From positions 248,001 to 312,000 of the forward strand of contig NZ_JBLBVL010000003.1 of NCBI RefSeq assembly GCF_047250365.1: a stretch of 64,000 nucleotides of DNA, given 5' to 3'. This document shows positions 9,020 to 18,430 of this stretch, piece after piece. The notes beneath the pieces are model-generated. The model saw nothing but the letters and a program-made list of their open reading frames with translations. It did no database searches and had not been told where the DNA came from. The position numbers and the translations under genes were made by a program. Numbering within the stretch: the stretch's first letter is position 1; every line of letters starts with the position of its first letter. The stretch comes from Thaumasiovibrio sp047250365 (lineage in GTDB: Bacteria > Pseudomonadota > Gammaproteobacteria > Enterobacterales > Vibrionaceae).

Positions 9020-9559
9020 ATGGATAAAATACAGCGAGTTGGTGGTGTTCAAGGCTCGAATCATCAAGGACGGTGTACATGGACAACCGTTGATTTTGAG
9101 GCGTCAGGATTAAGCCAAGACTCATACCCGATAGAGGTCGGCTTCTGCCTTCCTTCAGGCTCGATGTACAGTATGTTAATTAATCCTTTATCGGTAGATG
9201 ACTGGAGTCATTGGGACAGAAATGCAGAAAATATTCACCATTTATCAAGGAGAATGCTTGAGCAACAAGGAGAAAGCGTTGCTGATGTTTGCCAATTTCT
9301 TAACCATAGTTTAGGCGGCTATGATGTTGTATTATGCGATAGCCAGTGGGATCTTTATTGGCTCGGACGCTTGTATCGGGCAGCCCATATGCGCCCGTCA
9401 TATTGCTTGACGGAGATTTCGCAATGGCTAAAGCGGGTAGGGACCAATAATGCCGACGATTACTATGCATTATACTATTCGTTAGGGCCCGTCAGGCATA
9501 GAGCGGCTGACGATGCAGCTCAGATGTCGCAGGCCATTTCACTATTACTGGATTCATAG
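9020..9559 (+). CDS. DnaQ-fold 3'-5' exonuclease-like protein
   Basis: A 179-residue protein with a DEDDh exonuclease pattern. Exo I is VDFEASGLS (D and E of the metal site), and exo III is RHRAADDAAQ (the catalytic histidine and the last aspartate). Between them, VVLCDSQWDLYWL fits exo II. Such proteins remove nucleotides from 3' ends of DNA or RNA using two metal ions. The size is close to small stand-alone DnaQ-like proteins such as oligoribonuclease, but the sequence is not that family. The ATG at 9020 directly follows a GTG; a weak AGG-rich stretch precedes it. The next gene is a second nuclease 13 bases after the stop, so they are probably one operon. Substrate unknown. Confidence 0.7.
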   Translation: MDKIQRVGGVQGSNHQGRCTWTTVDFEASGLSQDSYPIEVGFCLPSGSMYSMLINPLSVDDWSHWDRNAENIHHLSRRMLEQQGESVADVCQFLNHSLGGYDVVLCDSQWDLYWLGRLYRAAHMRPSYCLTEISQWLKRVGTNNADDYYALYYSLGPVRHRAADDAAQMSQAISLLLDS

Positions 9560-9572
9560 AAAGACACTTATA

Positions 9573-10685
9573 TTGATACGGATTGCACAATTCAACGCGT
9601 CATTATCTTACTCCCATAAAGGGGAGCTATTGCGCTGTTTGCGCGCTAGAGAGCTAGATCCTCGGATTCAAAAAATCGCCGCTACCTTACAGTATGTTCG
9701 TCCAGATATCGTGATGTTGTGCGAGTTTGATCAGCAGGCTGATCGTGATGACTATGAAGCGTTAACGCATTTCTTACAGCGCTACTGCCATAAAGGGCAC
9801 TTTGATCTCGAAGGCATTAGCTATCCGCATGTTTATTTGCCTTCCAGCAATACAGGGCTAACTCTGGCGACCGGATTACGGGAGCTAACATCACCGATTT
9901 TACCGGAAGATGGGCTGGGCTTTGGTTGTTTTCCTGGTCAGTATAATTTTGTGTTTTTGTCAAAATTCCCGATTATAAACAGTGAAATACAGTCAATGCA
10001 GTTGTTAAAGTGGCGTTCAATGCCAAACAATGCGATGCCGCAGGACTATTATCACACCGCAATAGAGTCGCAGTTGCGCCTGTCGTCCAAGAACCACGTT
10101 AAATTGGTGGTTGATATTAACGGTGCGCCTCTTGAGTTTCTATTATGCCACCCGACGCCCCCCGTTTTTGATGGTAGTGAACGAAGAAACTATCATCGCA
10201 ATCATGATGAAATTAGATTGGCCATTGATCTTATTGATGGTGCTGATTATCTGCGTGATGACGCGGGGAATACGATAAGCTTAGGGCGCAATGGGCCATT
10301 TGTTTTATTGGGTGATTTCAATAACGATGCTTTTGATGGTGACGGCGATAGTCGCATTATTCGTGAGCTTTTATATCACCCAAGGGTTCATCGTCAATGT
10401 GCTGTTGGTCACCGCGCTCCACGAAGCCGAGGTGGGTTTTATCACGGTATGAACCTGCAACGTCGAGGAGAGCACCGCATCGGGAAGGCGGCGTTTTGGA
10501 CCCATTTAAAAGGGCTTCGCTTAGATTATGTCTTGCCTAGCTCAGAGATGACAGTATTAGACAGTGGCGTATTCTGGCCGGATAAAAAGCAGCGCTTTAG
10601 ATCGTGGTTCGAAGATAGGCGAGGAAGGCAGACGCCAACAGCTTATTCTGATCATCGGCTGGTTTGGGTGGATGTCGAGGTATAA
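9573..10685 (+). CDS. Endonuclease/exonuclease/phosphatase (EEP) family protein
   Basis: About 370 residues of the EEP (DNase I/AP endonuclease-like) fold. Visible motifs are IRIAQFNAS at the N terminus, PDIVMLCEFDQ with the metal-binding glutamate, LLGDFNND with the catalytic Asp/Asn pair, and YSDHRLVWVDV with the terminal Asp-His. No ATG suits the start: the frame continues upstream into the preceding gene, and TTG at 9573 gives the usual EEP beginning. I therefore treat that start as provisional. There is no signal peptide with this start, so a cytosolic enzyme is likely. The family hydrolyses phosphodiesters in nucleic acids, inositol phosphates or sphingolipids; which one applies here is not visible. 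Confidence 0.75.
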   Translation: MIRIAQFNASLSYSHKGELLRCLRARELDPRIQKIAATLQYVRPDIVMLCEFDQQADRDDYEALTHFLQRYCHKGHFDLEGISYPHVYLPSSNTGLTLATGLRELTSPILPEDGLGFGCFPGQYNFVFLSKFPIINSEIQSMQLLKWRSMPNNAMPQDYYHTAIESQLRLSSKNHVKLVVDINGAPLEFLLCHPTPPVFDGSERRNYHRNHDEIRLAIDLIDGADYLRDDAGNTISLGRNGPFVLLGDFNNDAFDGDGDSRIIRELLYHPRVHRQCAVGHRAPRSRGGFYHGMNLQRRGEHRIGKAAFWTHLKGLRLDYVLPSSEMTVLDSGVFWPDKKQRFRSWFEDRRGRQTPTAYSDHRLVWVDVEV

Positions 10686-10773
10686 GTTATATGTCAATGA
10701 TTAGCGTAACCCGGTAGCCAATAAGTCGAGATGAGAATCTAGCATCAGGCTACGCTGCATTGAATGTTGCTTT

Positions 10774-11427
10774 TTACTCAGTCAGTAGTTTTTGTTTAAA
10801 TCTCGCTTTGGTTTCATCATCAGCTTGTGCATACCAAAACTCTAACATTTGTTCTGCTATTTCGGGAGACGATGCCGCTTCATTAATTTGGTCTTGTGCA
10901 CTTTGCTTATTGTCGTCAATACCTTCGGGTAGGTTGGCGATCGCCACAGCACCCTGTAATGCAGCACCTTCGCCACGCAAGTTATACTCAGCGATTTCTT
11001 TTTCGAAATCTCGTCCTAACTGAAGCCCAGATTTACGTAATACGTCAGTCGTGTAGTTAATCGGTTCACCGCTCTTCGTCGTGAATGAAAATTGTGGCTT
11101 ACGGCTAAACTGGATTTCATCGCTTTTATTACGGATAGGAGGTAATTCTAATGCTAACTCATCGTCTACAGCTTGAAAGGTAACAATCTGTACCGGTGAG
11201 GTGTAGAGGCTTGTTTCTCCATTTGAACGGTAGTCGGTGCGAATGCGAAAGGCCAGTTGATGCTCGCCATTATTGAGTGTGAGTGGCATGTTACCTGAGG
11301 TGTTAACGCCATTAACGACAACCCATTCTGCCTGGTCGGATAATTTGATTGAAACATCAGCCATTGAGACAAGCGGAGTGAACAGTGCAAGGGATACGGC
11401 CAAATGGCGAAGAGAGCGCTTAAACAT
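10774..11427 (-). CDS. csgI: YccT/CsgI family periplasmic protein (DUF2057)
   Basis: A 217-residue protein with a clear Sec signal peptide (basic MFKRSLRHL, hydrophobic core, cleavage after VSMA near residue 23). The mature part is a beta-rich DUF2057 domain (UPF0319); DQAEWVVVNG and GEHQLAFRI fit its opening strands. In E. coli, YccT (CsgI) restrains curli subunit assembly in the periplasm. No curli genes are in this window, so the role here could differ. In E. coli it also lies near mgsA and rlmI, which supports orthology. An unrelated nuclease pair separates it from mgsA here. Confidence 0.8.
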   Translation of the reverse strand: MFKRSLRHLAVSLALFTPLVSMADVSIKLSDQAEWVVVNGVNTSGNMPLTLNNGEHQLAFRIRTDYRSNGETSLYTSPVQIVTFQAVDDELALELPPIRNKSDEIQFSRKPQFSFTTKSGEPINYTTDVLRKSGLQLGRDFEKEIAEYNLRGEGAALQGAVAIANLPEGIDDNKQSAQDQINEAASSPEIAEQMLEFWYAQADDETKARFKQKLLTE

Positions 11428-11563
11428 AATCGTCCTTTATTTAGTTTCTACAGAGCATGTTCGGAAATATACCCTGAATAATGACTTTAATCTAATGGTA
11501 TGGTGGTAGCGTTAGCCCGCCATATTACTGGCGGGGCGTAGAATATAAATTACAACATGCGCA

Positions 11564-12754
11564 TTAACGAACGTGACACGCAAACCCTTTTAGGTAGAAA
11601 CCTTCTGGATAAGCACTATCAATTGGATGGTCTGCTGCTTGCTCGAAACGTTCAATAAACTGCACTTGGCGATGGGCGTCCAAAGCGGCGTCAGCAATGA
11701 TTTTTTGAAACAGGTTGCCTTCCATCAGGCCTGAGCAAGAATAGGTTAACAGCGTGCCGCCTGGATTAAGGATCTGCATTGCAAGCATGTTAATGTCTTT
11801 GTAGCCTCGACATGCGCCGTTTAATTGCGCTTTGGACTCGGCAAACTTGGGCGGATCCATAATGACAACATCGAATTTCTCACCGCGCTCACGATACTCA
11901 CGTAGCAGTTTAAACACATCAGCATTTAGAAACTCAGCTTTGCTGGTATCAAAGCCATTCATTTCTGCATTGCGGCGTGCGATATCCAAAGCTGGTTGTG
12001 ATACGTCAACATTGATCACTTCTGCCGCGTTACCCTTAAGCGCATAGAGCCCAAAACCACCAGTATAGCAAAAGCAATTCAAAACCCGCTTGCCATTCAC
12101 GTACTTCACGGCTGCTTCTCGGCTGTCGCGCTGATCGAGATAAAAGCCGGTTTTATGACCGCCTTTAATATCTACACTGATTTTTATGCCATTCTCTGTA
12201 ATAACCACAGAAGCTGGTGGTTCTTCACCATGCAGCACGCCAGTGCGTTCTTTTAGTCCTTCTTTTTTACGTACGCTAACATCAGAGCGTTCATAGATAT
12301 GGCAATCAGGGAAAACGTGTTTAAGGGCGTCGACAAGAGCAGATCTTTGCACATCGGCGCCAGCACTCAACAATTGGCAAACAAGGTAATTGTCATACTT
12401 GTCAATGGTTACGCCCGGTAAGCCATCAGATTCAGCTGCGATAAGGCGGTATCCAGTCAGGCCATCACGAGCTGCGAGTGTTTCTCGAAGAACGTTGGCT
12501 TGTTCGATTTTCTGAATGAAAAAATCTGTGTCGATAGCTTGTTTTTTGTCGAAGGTCCAAACTCGAGCACGGATTTGTGAGTGCGGTGAGTATGCGCCTC
12601 GCGCTAACCATTGGCCGTCTGCCGCATAAATCTCAACGGTCTCCCCCAACGTTGGCTTTCCTTCAACTTTTTGAATTCCTCGAGAAAAAATCCAAGGATG
12701 GTGGCGGCGGAGTGATTTCTCTCGCCCTTTAACTAGATAGATAGCAGCAGTCAT
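11564..12754 (-). CDS. rlmI: 23S rRNA (cytosine-1962-C5)-methyltransferase RlmI
   Basis: A 396-residue SAM-dependent methyltransferase. An N-terminal PUA-like RNA-binding domain (IYLVKGREKSLRRHHPWIF) precedes a Rossmann methyltransferase domain. The SAM motif I is VLNCFCYTGGFGLYAL, the motif IV is DPPKFAESK, and the catalytic cysteine lies in TYSCSGLM. It methylates C1962 of 23S rRNA in E. coli (formerly YccW). Length matches the enterobacterial protein (396). It is a single gene on the minus strand. A GC-rich inverted repeat at 11515-11537 lies beyond its stop but lacks a T tract. Confidence 0.93.
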   Translation of the reverse strand: MTAAIYLVKGREKSLRRHHPWIFSRGIQKVEGKPTLGETVEIYAADGQWLARGAYSPHSQIRARVWTFDKKQAIDTDFFIQKIEQANVLRETLAARDGLTGYRLIAAESDGLPGVTIDKYDNYLVCQLLSAGADVQRSALVDALKHVFPDCHIYERSDVSVRKKEGLKERTGVLHGEEPPASVVITENGIKISVDIKGGHKTGFYLDQRDSREAAVKYVNGKRVLNCFCYTGGFGLYALKGNAAEVINVDVSQPALDIARRNAEMNGFDTSKAEFLNADVFKLLREYRERGEKFDVVIMDPPKFAESKAQLNGACRGYKDINMLAMQILNPGGTLLTYSCSGLMEGNLFQKIIADAALDAHRQVQFIERFEQAADHPIDSAYPEGFYLKGFACHVR

Positions 12755-12820
12755 AATGATTCACAGGCTGTGGAAAAGGTCGACATTGTCTTGGATACGC
12801 CAGTTAAATTCAACCTAGAT

Positions 12821-14848
12821 TTATTGTCGAACAGGCGTTGTTTGTTGTTGATGGTGGAGAAGGGCGATAAAGTCATCAAATTTCACTGGCTTGTTAAACA
12901 GATAACCTTGGCCCAAGTGAATCCCACTATCAATCAGGCAATCTTGTTGCTGTGTAGTTTCGACACCTTCGGCAATGACAGTGACACCAAACTCATTTGA
13001 AAGATAGTGGATGGCATTGATGATCGCTTTAGATAGTGGATTAGTGGGGAGGTCGATAATAAATTGTCGGTCTATTTTTATCTGGTCAAAGCCATTAATC
13101 AGCAAACTTTCCAATGACGAAAATCCGGTGCCAAAATCATCTAGGCTAATGGTGATCCCTGCTTTTCTTAATCGTGAGATAGCGTCAATGGTATTTCCCT
13201 TTACGTGCATGTGAGATGTCTCAATGATCTCAATATCAATATAATTTAACGGGAGCTGATACTTCTCGCTGAGACTGTTTAAGAGCGGGATAAATGCGAT
13301 GCTGGTGATCTGCTTGGGTGAAACATTGATGCTAATGCGAAAGTGGTCAGGGAGCTTATGCTGAATGGGACCCCAAGTCTCGAAAACACGCTGTAAAACG
13401 GCATTTCCTAACGGCAAATAGAGCTCGGTTTGTTCGGCTTCTGTCAATACCTCGGTAGGGGCGGCCATTTCATTGTCATTTAAGCGGAAAAGTGCTTCAC
13501 ACCCAATAATAACCCCTGTTTGCATATCGACCTTTGCCTGATAGTGCAGTTCAAAGTTATCGTCACTGAGTATGTGTTGTAAGCTTCTCATCAATGCGAT
13601 GTGATGTTGTACTTGCTGTTCATACTTTGGCGAAAAGACTTTTATATTTGCACCACCGGCTTCTTTTGCGTGCCTTAGCGCGATATCGGCGGTATGCATA
13701 AGAGTTGGGGCGTTAGTACCATCTGCTGGACTTAACGTTGCCCCAATAGCAAGCGAATAGGTTGCGGGTGCAGTAAGCATTACATGTTCTAACAAGTCAA
13801 TAAGTTGGTGGCGGTCGGTGTTCCAATCAAATACCGCAACAAAATTATCCGCATCCAGACGGCATAAGAAAGATTGCTTCGGGAGTGTTTTTATTAGTAA
13901 CTCTTTGACATCGCATAAAACCGCATCACCAAATTGAAGCCCGTAACGATTGTTAAGTTCACTAAATTCGTCAATGTCAAAGAAAACCACCGCAAACGGT
14001 GTTGACCTATCGGTACGTATTGTCAAATGTTTTAGTAATGCTCTCCGATTATTCAAGCCAGTTAGTGAATCTGTTTCAGATTGGATTTTTAGCTGGTGGT
14101 TCTTATCGGACAGAACTTGAAGATAATGATTTACTCGATTTACGGCACCATTGTGAGCATCAACTAATAGGCTTATTTCATCGTTTCTACTGGTGCTATT
14201 TAGCTCGATAGGGGCAAGTTGTGATGGTGAAACTGTATGTAATTGCTTGATAATACTCTTCATTGGCAGGCCGAAGAGTGAATCGACAATGAAGTAGCTC
14301 AATAACAGAAAGGTGATAATTAAAGACAGCACTACCGAGAGAGTAATAGCCCCTGATTTGATAATCATGGCTTGTAGGTAGTGCAGATTCGTTGTGGTGT
14401 GTATCTCACCGATATGTATGGAGGATGCAGTAGACTGTGATGCGTCCTCCTGATGATTTAAGGTTACCTCACTTTGTCCTGAAGGAAGTAGCCAGTTTAA
14501 AAAGGGATTGGGGGGCGGCTGTAAATGGTTATGTTTGGTTATCCAAGGCTGCCCTAACTTGTTGGATAGCAGTATGCTATGAAAAAGCGGTTCTTCACAA
14601 AGACTATCCAAAATAGCATTGGCCTGCTCTATGTCATTTTGATAAAGCGCTAATGAAACCGCCGGTGCGACGGCCTCTAATCGACTGATGGTTACCCGAT
14701 GTACTTCGTTGGATATTATTTTAGCTTGAATAAATAATGCACATATAGTGACAATGAACCCGCAAAGAAAGAACCATATCGCTGCTCTGCGGATTAACTG
14801 TGTTTGCAGCGGTTTAAAAGTCTGCCTATGCATATCATTATTATCCAT
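12821..14848 (-). CDS. Membrane c-di-GMP phosphodiesterase with degenerate GGDEF domain (GGDEF-EAL)
   Basis: About 675 residues. A transmembrane segment lies near residues 25-45, then a periplasmic loop, then a second segment near 165-190 followed by a HAMP-like linker. The GGDEF-like domain (TDSLTGLNNRRAL, FFDIDEFSELNN) has lost its active-site motif: CRLDADNF stands where RxGGDEF should be. The EAL domain keeps the usual metal and base residues: CEALFR, INVSPKQ, IEIIETS, DDFGTGF, KIDRQF, AEGVET and GQGYLFNKP. I therefore infer it breaks down c-di-GMP and does not make it. The ATG at 14848 is chosen over a TTG at 14854 and an ATG at 14833; none has a good ribosome site. Confidence 0.85.
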   Translation of the reverse strand: MDNNDMHRQTFKPLQTQLIRRAAIWFFLCGFIVTICALFIQAKIISNEVHRVTISRLEAVAPAVSLALYQNDIEQANAILDSLCEEPLFHSILLSNKLGQPWITKHNHLQPPPNPFLNWLLPSGQSEVTLNHQEDASQSTASSIHIGEIHTTTNLHYLQAMIIKSGAITLSVVLSLIITFLLLSYFIVDSLFGLPMKSIIKQLHTVSPSQLAPIELNSTSRNDEISLLVDAHNGAVNRVNHYLQVLSDKNHQLKIQSETDSLTGLNNRRALLKHLTIRTDRSTPFAVVFFDIDEFSELNNRYGLQFGDAVLCDVKELLIKTLPKQSFLCRLDADNFVAVFDWNTDRHQLIDLLEHVMLTAPATYSLAIGATLSPADGTNAPTLMHTADIALRHAKEAGGANIKVFSPKYEQQVQHHIALMRSLQHILSDDNFELHYQAKVDMQTGVIIGCEALFRLNDNEMAAPTEVLTEAEQTELYLPLGNAVLQRVFETWGPIQHKLPDHFRISINVSPKQITSIAFIPLLNSLSEKYQLPLNYIDIEIIETSHMHVKGNTIDAISRLRKAGITISLDDFGTGFSSLESLLINGFDQIKIDRQFIIDLPTNPLSKAIINAIHYLSNEFGVTVIAEGVETTQQQDCLIDSGIHLGQGYLFNKPVKFDDFIALLHHQQQTTPVRQ

Positions 14849-14940
14849 TGGCAATATAAAATATTGTCATAAGTGTTGAACTTACTAGGCGATATTATTA
14901 GTCTAGTTTGATATGCAACAATGGCAATGCATTTTTACTC

Positions 14941-15792
14941 TCAAGATGGTTCACGCAGGTAGATAATCCAGTAACCTAAGCCGACAAAAATACCGCCGCC
15001 AATAATGTTTCCTATTGTGACGGGAATAAGGTTGTTGATGACGAAATCGAAAAAATTAAGATCGGCAAATTGTGCTGCTGTTGTGTTGGTCGCACTCCAG
15101 AAGGTATCAGGTGCGAAGTTCTTGATCGCAATGGCCATAGGTACTTGAAACATGTTCGCGATGCAGTGTTCAAATCCAGCAGAAACAAACATAGCAACGG
15201 GTAAAATGGTAACGAGTATTTTGTCTGTTAAGGTTCTCCCGCTAAATGTCATCCAAACAGCAACACACACCAGTACATTGCACATAATACCCAGAGCGAC
15301 GGCTTGCCAAAAGTCGTGGTGAAGCTTGTGCTGCGCGATACGCATAGTGTTAATACCTACTTCACCACCATCAGACAGGTATTGTTTGCTAATGAGCATG
15401 ACACCAACCAACATCAGCGCACCAACTAGATTACCTAAATAGACAATAACCCAGTGTGAAATAAGGTTTTTCCAGCTAATTTTTCCACTGGCTCTTGCGA
15501 CCAGTGTCAGTACTGAGCTGGTAAACAATTCGCCGCCAGTAATGATGACCAATATCAGGCCTAAGCTAAACGCCAGTCCACCGACAAATCGAACCATTCC
15601 CCACGGTAATTCTCCAGCGCCCGTTGTTACTGTTGTATAAAATACAAAGGCGATACCAATATGTAGTCCGGCTGAGATTGCGAGTAAAAAGGCTTTTAAT
15701 GGATCTTTGGTTGCTTTGCTAACCCCAATTTCTGCTGCGCGTTCAGCCATTTGAGGCGGAAGTAGTGAGTCAAACTGATTGATAGGATTCAT
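14941..15792 (-). CDS. focA: Formate channel FocA (FNT family)
   Basis: Starting at the ATG at 15792 the protein has 283 residues, close to E. coli FocA (285); the frame runs 24 codons further but those lack FNT features. It has six predicted transmembrane helices and the FNT signatures ISAGLHIGIAFVFY, GNLVGALM, CNVLVCVAVWMTFSGRTLTDK and HCIANMFQVP. It moves formate across the inner membrane during mixed-acid fermentation. Unusually for enterobacteria but common elsewhere, pflB is not next to it. It is transcribed alone, with a 3' neighbour on the same strand (the EAL gene). Confidence 0.92.
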   Translation of the reverse strand: MNPINQFDSLLPPQMAERAAEIGVSKATKDPLKAFLLAISAGLHIGIAFVFYTTVTTGAGELPWGMVRFVGGLAFSLGLILVIITGGELFTSSVLTLVARASGKISWKNLISHWVIVYLGNLVGALMLVGVMLISKQYLSDGGEVGINTMRIAQHKLHHDFWQAVALGIMCNVLVCVAVWMTFSGRTLTDKILVTILPVAMFVSAGFEHCIANMFQVPMAIAIKNFAPDTFWSATNTTAAQFADLNFFDFVINNLIPVTIGNIIGGGIFVGLGYWIIYLREPS

Positions 15793-16001
15793 ATTATCGC
15801 TTGCTAATATTGATGGAAGTGTGATCTGTCGCACGATAATGCGGCTTGTTAGGTTTGGTTGCAATCATCAAAAATGAAAAATAGTGATGACAAAATTGGA
15901 AACAGATTAATGACGTTATTTCGGTATCAAGATTGGCAATGTTTGATGTAAACACATAGACTGGCACTCCAAAAGTTATGTATAACGCGAATGAAGTATA
16001 G

Positions 16002-16499
16002 ATGAAATATTTGAACGGTTATCCTGAAACGGTGGTGCAACAGGCAAGGCAATTGCTTCAAGATGGGCGATTGAATAGCTATTTTGCAAAGCGCTATCCT
16101 GAACAGCATCAGGTTACAAATGATAAAGCGCTGTTTGAATTGGTCATGAGCTACAAAAATCGCTATATAAAGAAAAGCCCGCCACTGAGTAAAGCCTGTT
16201 TTGATAAAAAGATACGTAGGGTTGATCAAGCGTTGGGTACGCATACACGTGTATCGCGTATTCATGGGCAACGTATGCAAGCGAAAAAAGAGATTAGAAT
16301 TGCAAGCCTATTTCGTCATGCTCCATTGGGTCTATTAGAGATGATTGTCGTGCATGAGTTGGCACACATTAAAGAGAATGAGCACGACAAAGCGTTTTAT
16401 GCGCTGTGTTGTCACATGTTGCCGGATTACCACCAGCGTGAATTTGATACTCGACTCTATCTCCATTGGCTCGATGAGCAGCAAAGCAAGAATGCATGA
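16002..16499 (+). CDS. YgjP-like zinc metallopeptidase domain protein
   Basis: A 165-residue soluble protein with the zinc motif VVHELAHIKENEHDKAF: HExxH plus a third histidine ligand six residues later, as in the YgjP/WLM group related to SprT-type proteases. The domain takes up the C-terminal half; the N-terminal half is basic and helical. Members of this group are poorly characterised and some are linked to DNA-protein crosslink repair, so function here is open. It is on the plus strand after a 209-base gap from the focA start, and is followed 153 bases later by a membrane protein gene on the same strand. Confidence 0.75.
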   Translation: MKYLNGYPETVVQQARQLLQDGRLNSYFAKRYPEQHQVTNDKALFELVMSYKNRYIKKSPPLSKACFDKKIRRVDQALGTHTRVSRIHGQRMQAKKEIRIASLFRHAPLGLLEMIVVHELAHIKENEHDKAFYALCCHMLPDYHQREFDTRLYLHWLDEQQSKNA

Positions 16500-16652
16500 T
16501 AACCTTGCAAAAAGGGCATATATCGGCCTACTTTTATGCATTAAGAGCTTTACATCGCAAGCCAGTAACGGAACAATGCACAAGTGTTTGGTGCGAGCAG
16601 TAGGTTTTAATTTAGTTGCTCGGATGTTATTAACCACATATCAGAAGTTTAT

Positions 16653-17354
16653 ATGAGTAGTCAGCAAGAGAAGCAAAAAAAATCGAGCCCTCTATTTGAG
16701 ATAGTGTTCAATGTATTTCTTCCCTCTTTTATCTTAATGAAGTTAAGTGGAGAGGCTCAGTTAGGAACGGTGGGAGCGCTGATTGTGGCACTTTCTTTTC
16801 CGCTCATTTATGGTGGTTATGAACTGATCCGGTACCGCAAATTTAACTTTATCGCACTGCTTGGCTTTGTGAGTGTATTGCTGACAGGTGGTATCGGTTT
16901 GCTGCAATTAGATACAAAGTGGTTAGCACTGAAGGAAGCGTTGATCCCTGGCTTAATTGGTGTGGCTGTTTTGGCTTCAACCTATACTAAATACCCTGTG
17001 GTGAAGAAGATGATATTCAATGACTCAATTTTGAATTTATCATTGATTCGTTCGCGACTAGAGGAGACAGGCAAAGAAGACGCATTCGATCGTTGTTTGC
17101 TAACATCGAATTACTTGTTTGCGAGTACTTTTTTGTTCTCATCGGTGATGAACTATGTATTGGCTACCTGGATCGTAACCAGCCCAGCAGGGACGGAGGC
17201 GTTTAACGAAGAGTTAGGCCGTTTGACGTTAGTGAGCTACCCGATGATCGCGATACCGTGCATTATTATGATGTTAGGTATATTCTATTTTGTTTGGCGA
17301 CAAATTCGTGCCATGACCGACTTAGAAACGGAAGAGATTTTCCAGCAACAGTAG
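16653..17354 (+). CDS. Inner membrane protein (VC0807-like, septation-protein-A-related)
   Basis: A 233-residue integral membrane protein with about six hydrophobic segments, at roughly 20-35, 42-57, 67-85, 95-110, 150-170 and 195-215. The opening PLFEIVFNVFLPSFILMKL and the GGYELIRYRKFN loop resemble the VC0807 family of Vibrio membrane proteins and, distantly, intracellular septation protein A. I recall no experimental function. The start at 16653 lacks a strong ribosome site. It may be co-transcribed with the metallopeptidase gene, but the 153-base gap leaves this open. Confidence 0.6.
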   Translation: MSSQQEKQKKSSPLFEIVFNVFLPSFILMKLSGEAQLGTVGALIVALSFPLIYGGYELIRYRKFNFIALLGFVSVLLTGGIGLLQLDTKWLALKEALIPGLIGVAVLASTYTKYPVVKKMIFNDSILNLSLIRSRLEETGKEDAFDRCLLTSNYLFASTFLFSSVMNYVLATWIVTSPAGTEAFNEELGRLTLVSYPMIAIPCIIMMLGIFYFVWRQIRAMTDLETEEIFQQQ

Positions 17355-17422
17355 TTTTCCACTCTATTTAAGTATTTTCAATGTCATACATTACACATTA
17401 AAGTGCGTAGTGTGTGGCATTT

Positions 17423-18316
17423 TTATGTCAGCGCATTGATTAACCACTGAGTCAATAAATGAATAGAAGGAAGAGTGCGTTTATAACCATCGCAAAATAG
17501 ATAATAACCATACCCACTGTCTATTTTGGCCTGACATGGGTTGATTAAGGTATCGCGTTTCAACTGTTCACGGATCATGAATTCAGGCAGGAGTGCGAAT
17601 AAGGCCTGCTGCTCAATCACAGAGAGTGCTAAGAAAAAATGTTCTACCCCTAGGGGAGCATAGTTATCTGGTGCGTCAATACAATGGTGTTGTAAAAACA
17701 GCTCCCATAATGATGGGCGAGTGAGTTGTTTAAGCCAAGGGTAATGACGAGCTAGCTCCAAACTATGGATTGGCTGGTGGGCGAAAAAGCGTCGACTCGC
17801 GACAAAGCATAACTCTTCTTTTATCAATAGCGTCGCATTTTGATAGTGCTTTCCTAACGGCAGACAGCGAATCGTGATGTCTGCACTCGTCACTGTTGCA
17901 CTGCTGTCAATCAGCGGATCATTTGCGGTTTCGATATTCAGCTGAATGTCGGGCAGATCAACGCTGGTGATGGCATTGACTAACCATAAACTACCAAAAG
18001 ACGGTGGGACATTTAACGTAACAGGAATACGTTTGGTCGGTGTCTGTTTCATCTCTGCGGTAGCATGTTGTAGTAATGATATCGCTTGTGTGGCTTTCTC
18101 TAAATATTTTTTACCGGCATCGGTTAAGGTTAACTGAGCGTGATGGCGATAGAAGAGTGCTTGCCCTAACTGAACCTCTAGGCTTTGAATCTGCTTACTG
18201 ATAGCACTTTGTGTTAAGCAGAGTTGTTTGCTGGCTCGGGTAAAACTCTGGCAGCGAGCGACCACGATAAAAGACTGCAATGATCGAATTGATGGCAATG
18301 ACGTTTGCTGAGTCAT
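17423..18316 (-). CDS. LysR-family transcriptional regulator
   Basis: With the ATG at 18316 the protein has 297 residues. A winged helix-turn-helix fills residues 5-65 (SFIVVARCQSFTRASKQL, TQSAISKQIQSLE), and a periplasmic-binding-like effector domain follows from about 90. An in-frame ATG at 18349 would add 11 residues; neither has a clear ribosome site. It is divergent from the aminotransferase/BKACE gene pair and only about 115 bases away, the usual LysR arrangement. I infer it controls that operon in response to its substrate. The effector is unknown. Confidence 0.85.
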   Translation of the reverse strand: MTQQTSLPSIRSLQSFIVVARCQSFTRASKQLCLTQSAISKQIQSLEVQLGQALFYRHHAQLTLTDAGKKYLEKATQAISLLQHATAEMKQTPTKRIPVTLNVPPSFGSLWLVNAITSVDLPDIQLNIETANDPLIDSSATVTSADITIRCLPLGKHYQNATLLIKEELCFVASRRFFAHQPIHSLELARHYPWLKQLTRPSLWELFLQHHCIDAPDNYAPLGVEHFFLALSVIEQQALFALLPEFMIREQLKRDTLINPCQAKIDSGYGYYLFCDGYKRTLPSIHLLTQWLINALT

Positions 18317-18430
18317 GGTGGTATGCCTGTAGGTATTCCTTTCTTTCATAGTATGCGAGAAAGATTCGTTTGTGGTTATATTTTAGGCGCTTATCTTGAA
18401 TGTAACGTTAATGAGTCAGGAGTGAACAGT

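Noticed and set aside
12770..13000. Plus-strand frame opposite the end of the EAL gene
   Set aside because: Antisense to the conserved EAL C terminus, without a start signal.
15927..16280. Minus-strand open frame opposite the YgjP-like gene
   Set aside because: It overlaps the conserved plus-strand gene and shows no domain; it is an antisense shadow.
16345..16656. 103-codon plus-strand frame overlapping the metallopeptidase gene end
   Set aside because: It overlaps the zinc motif in another frame and has no family features.
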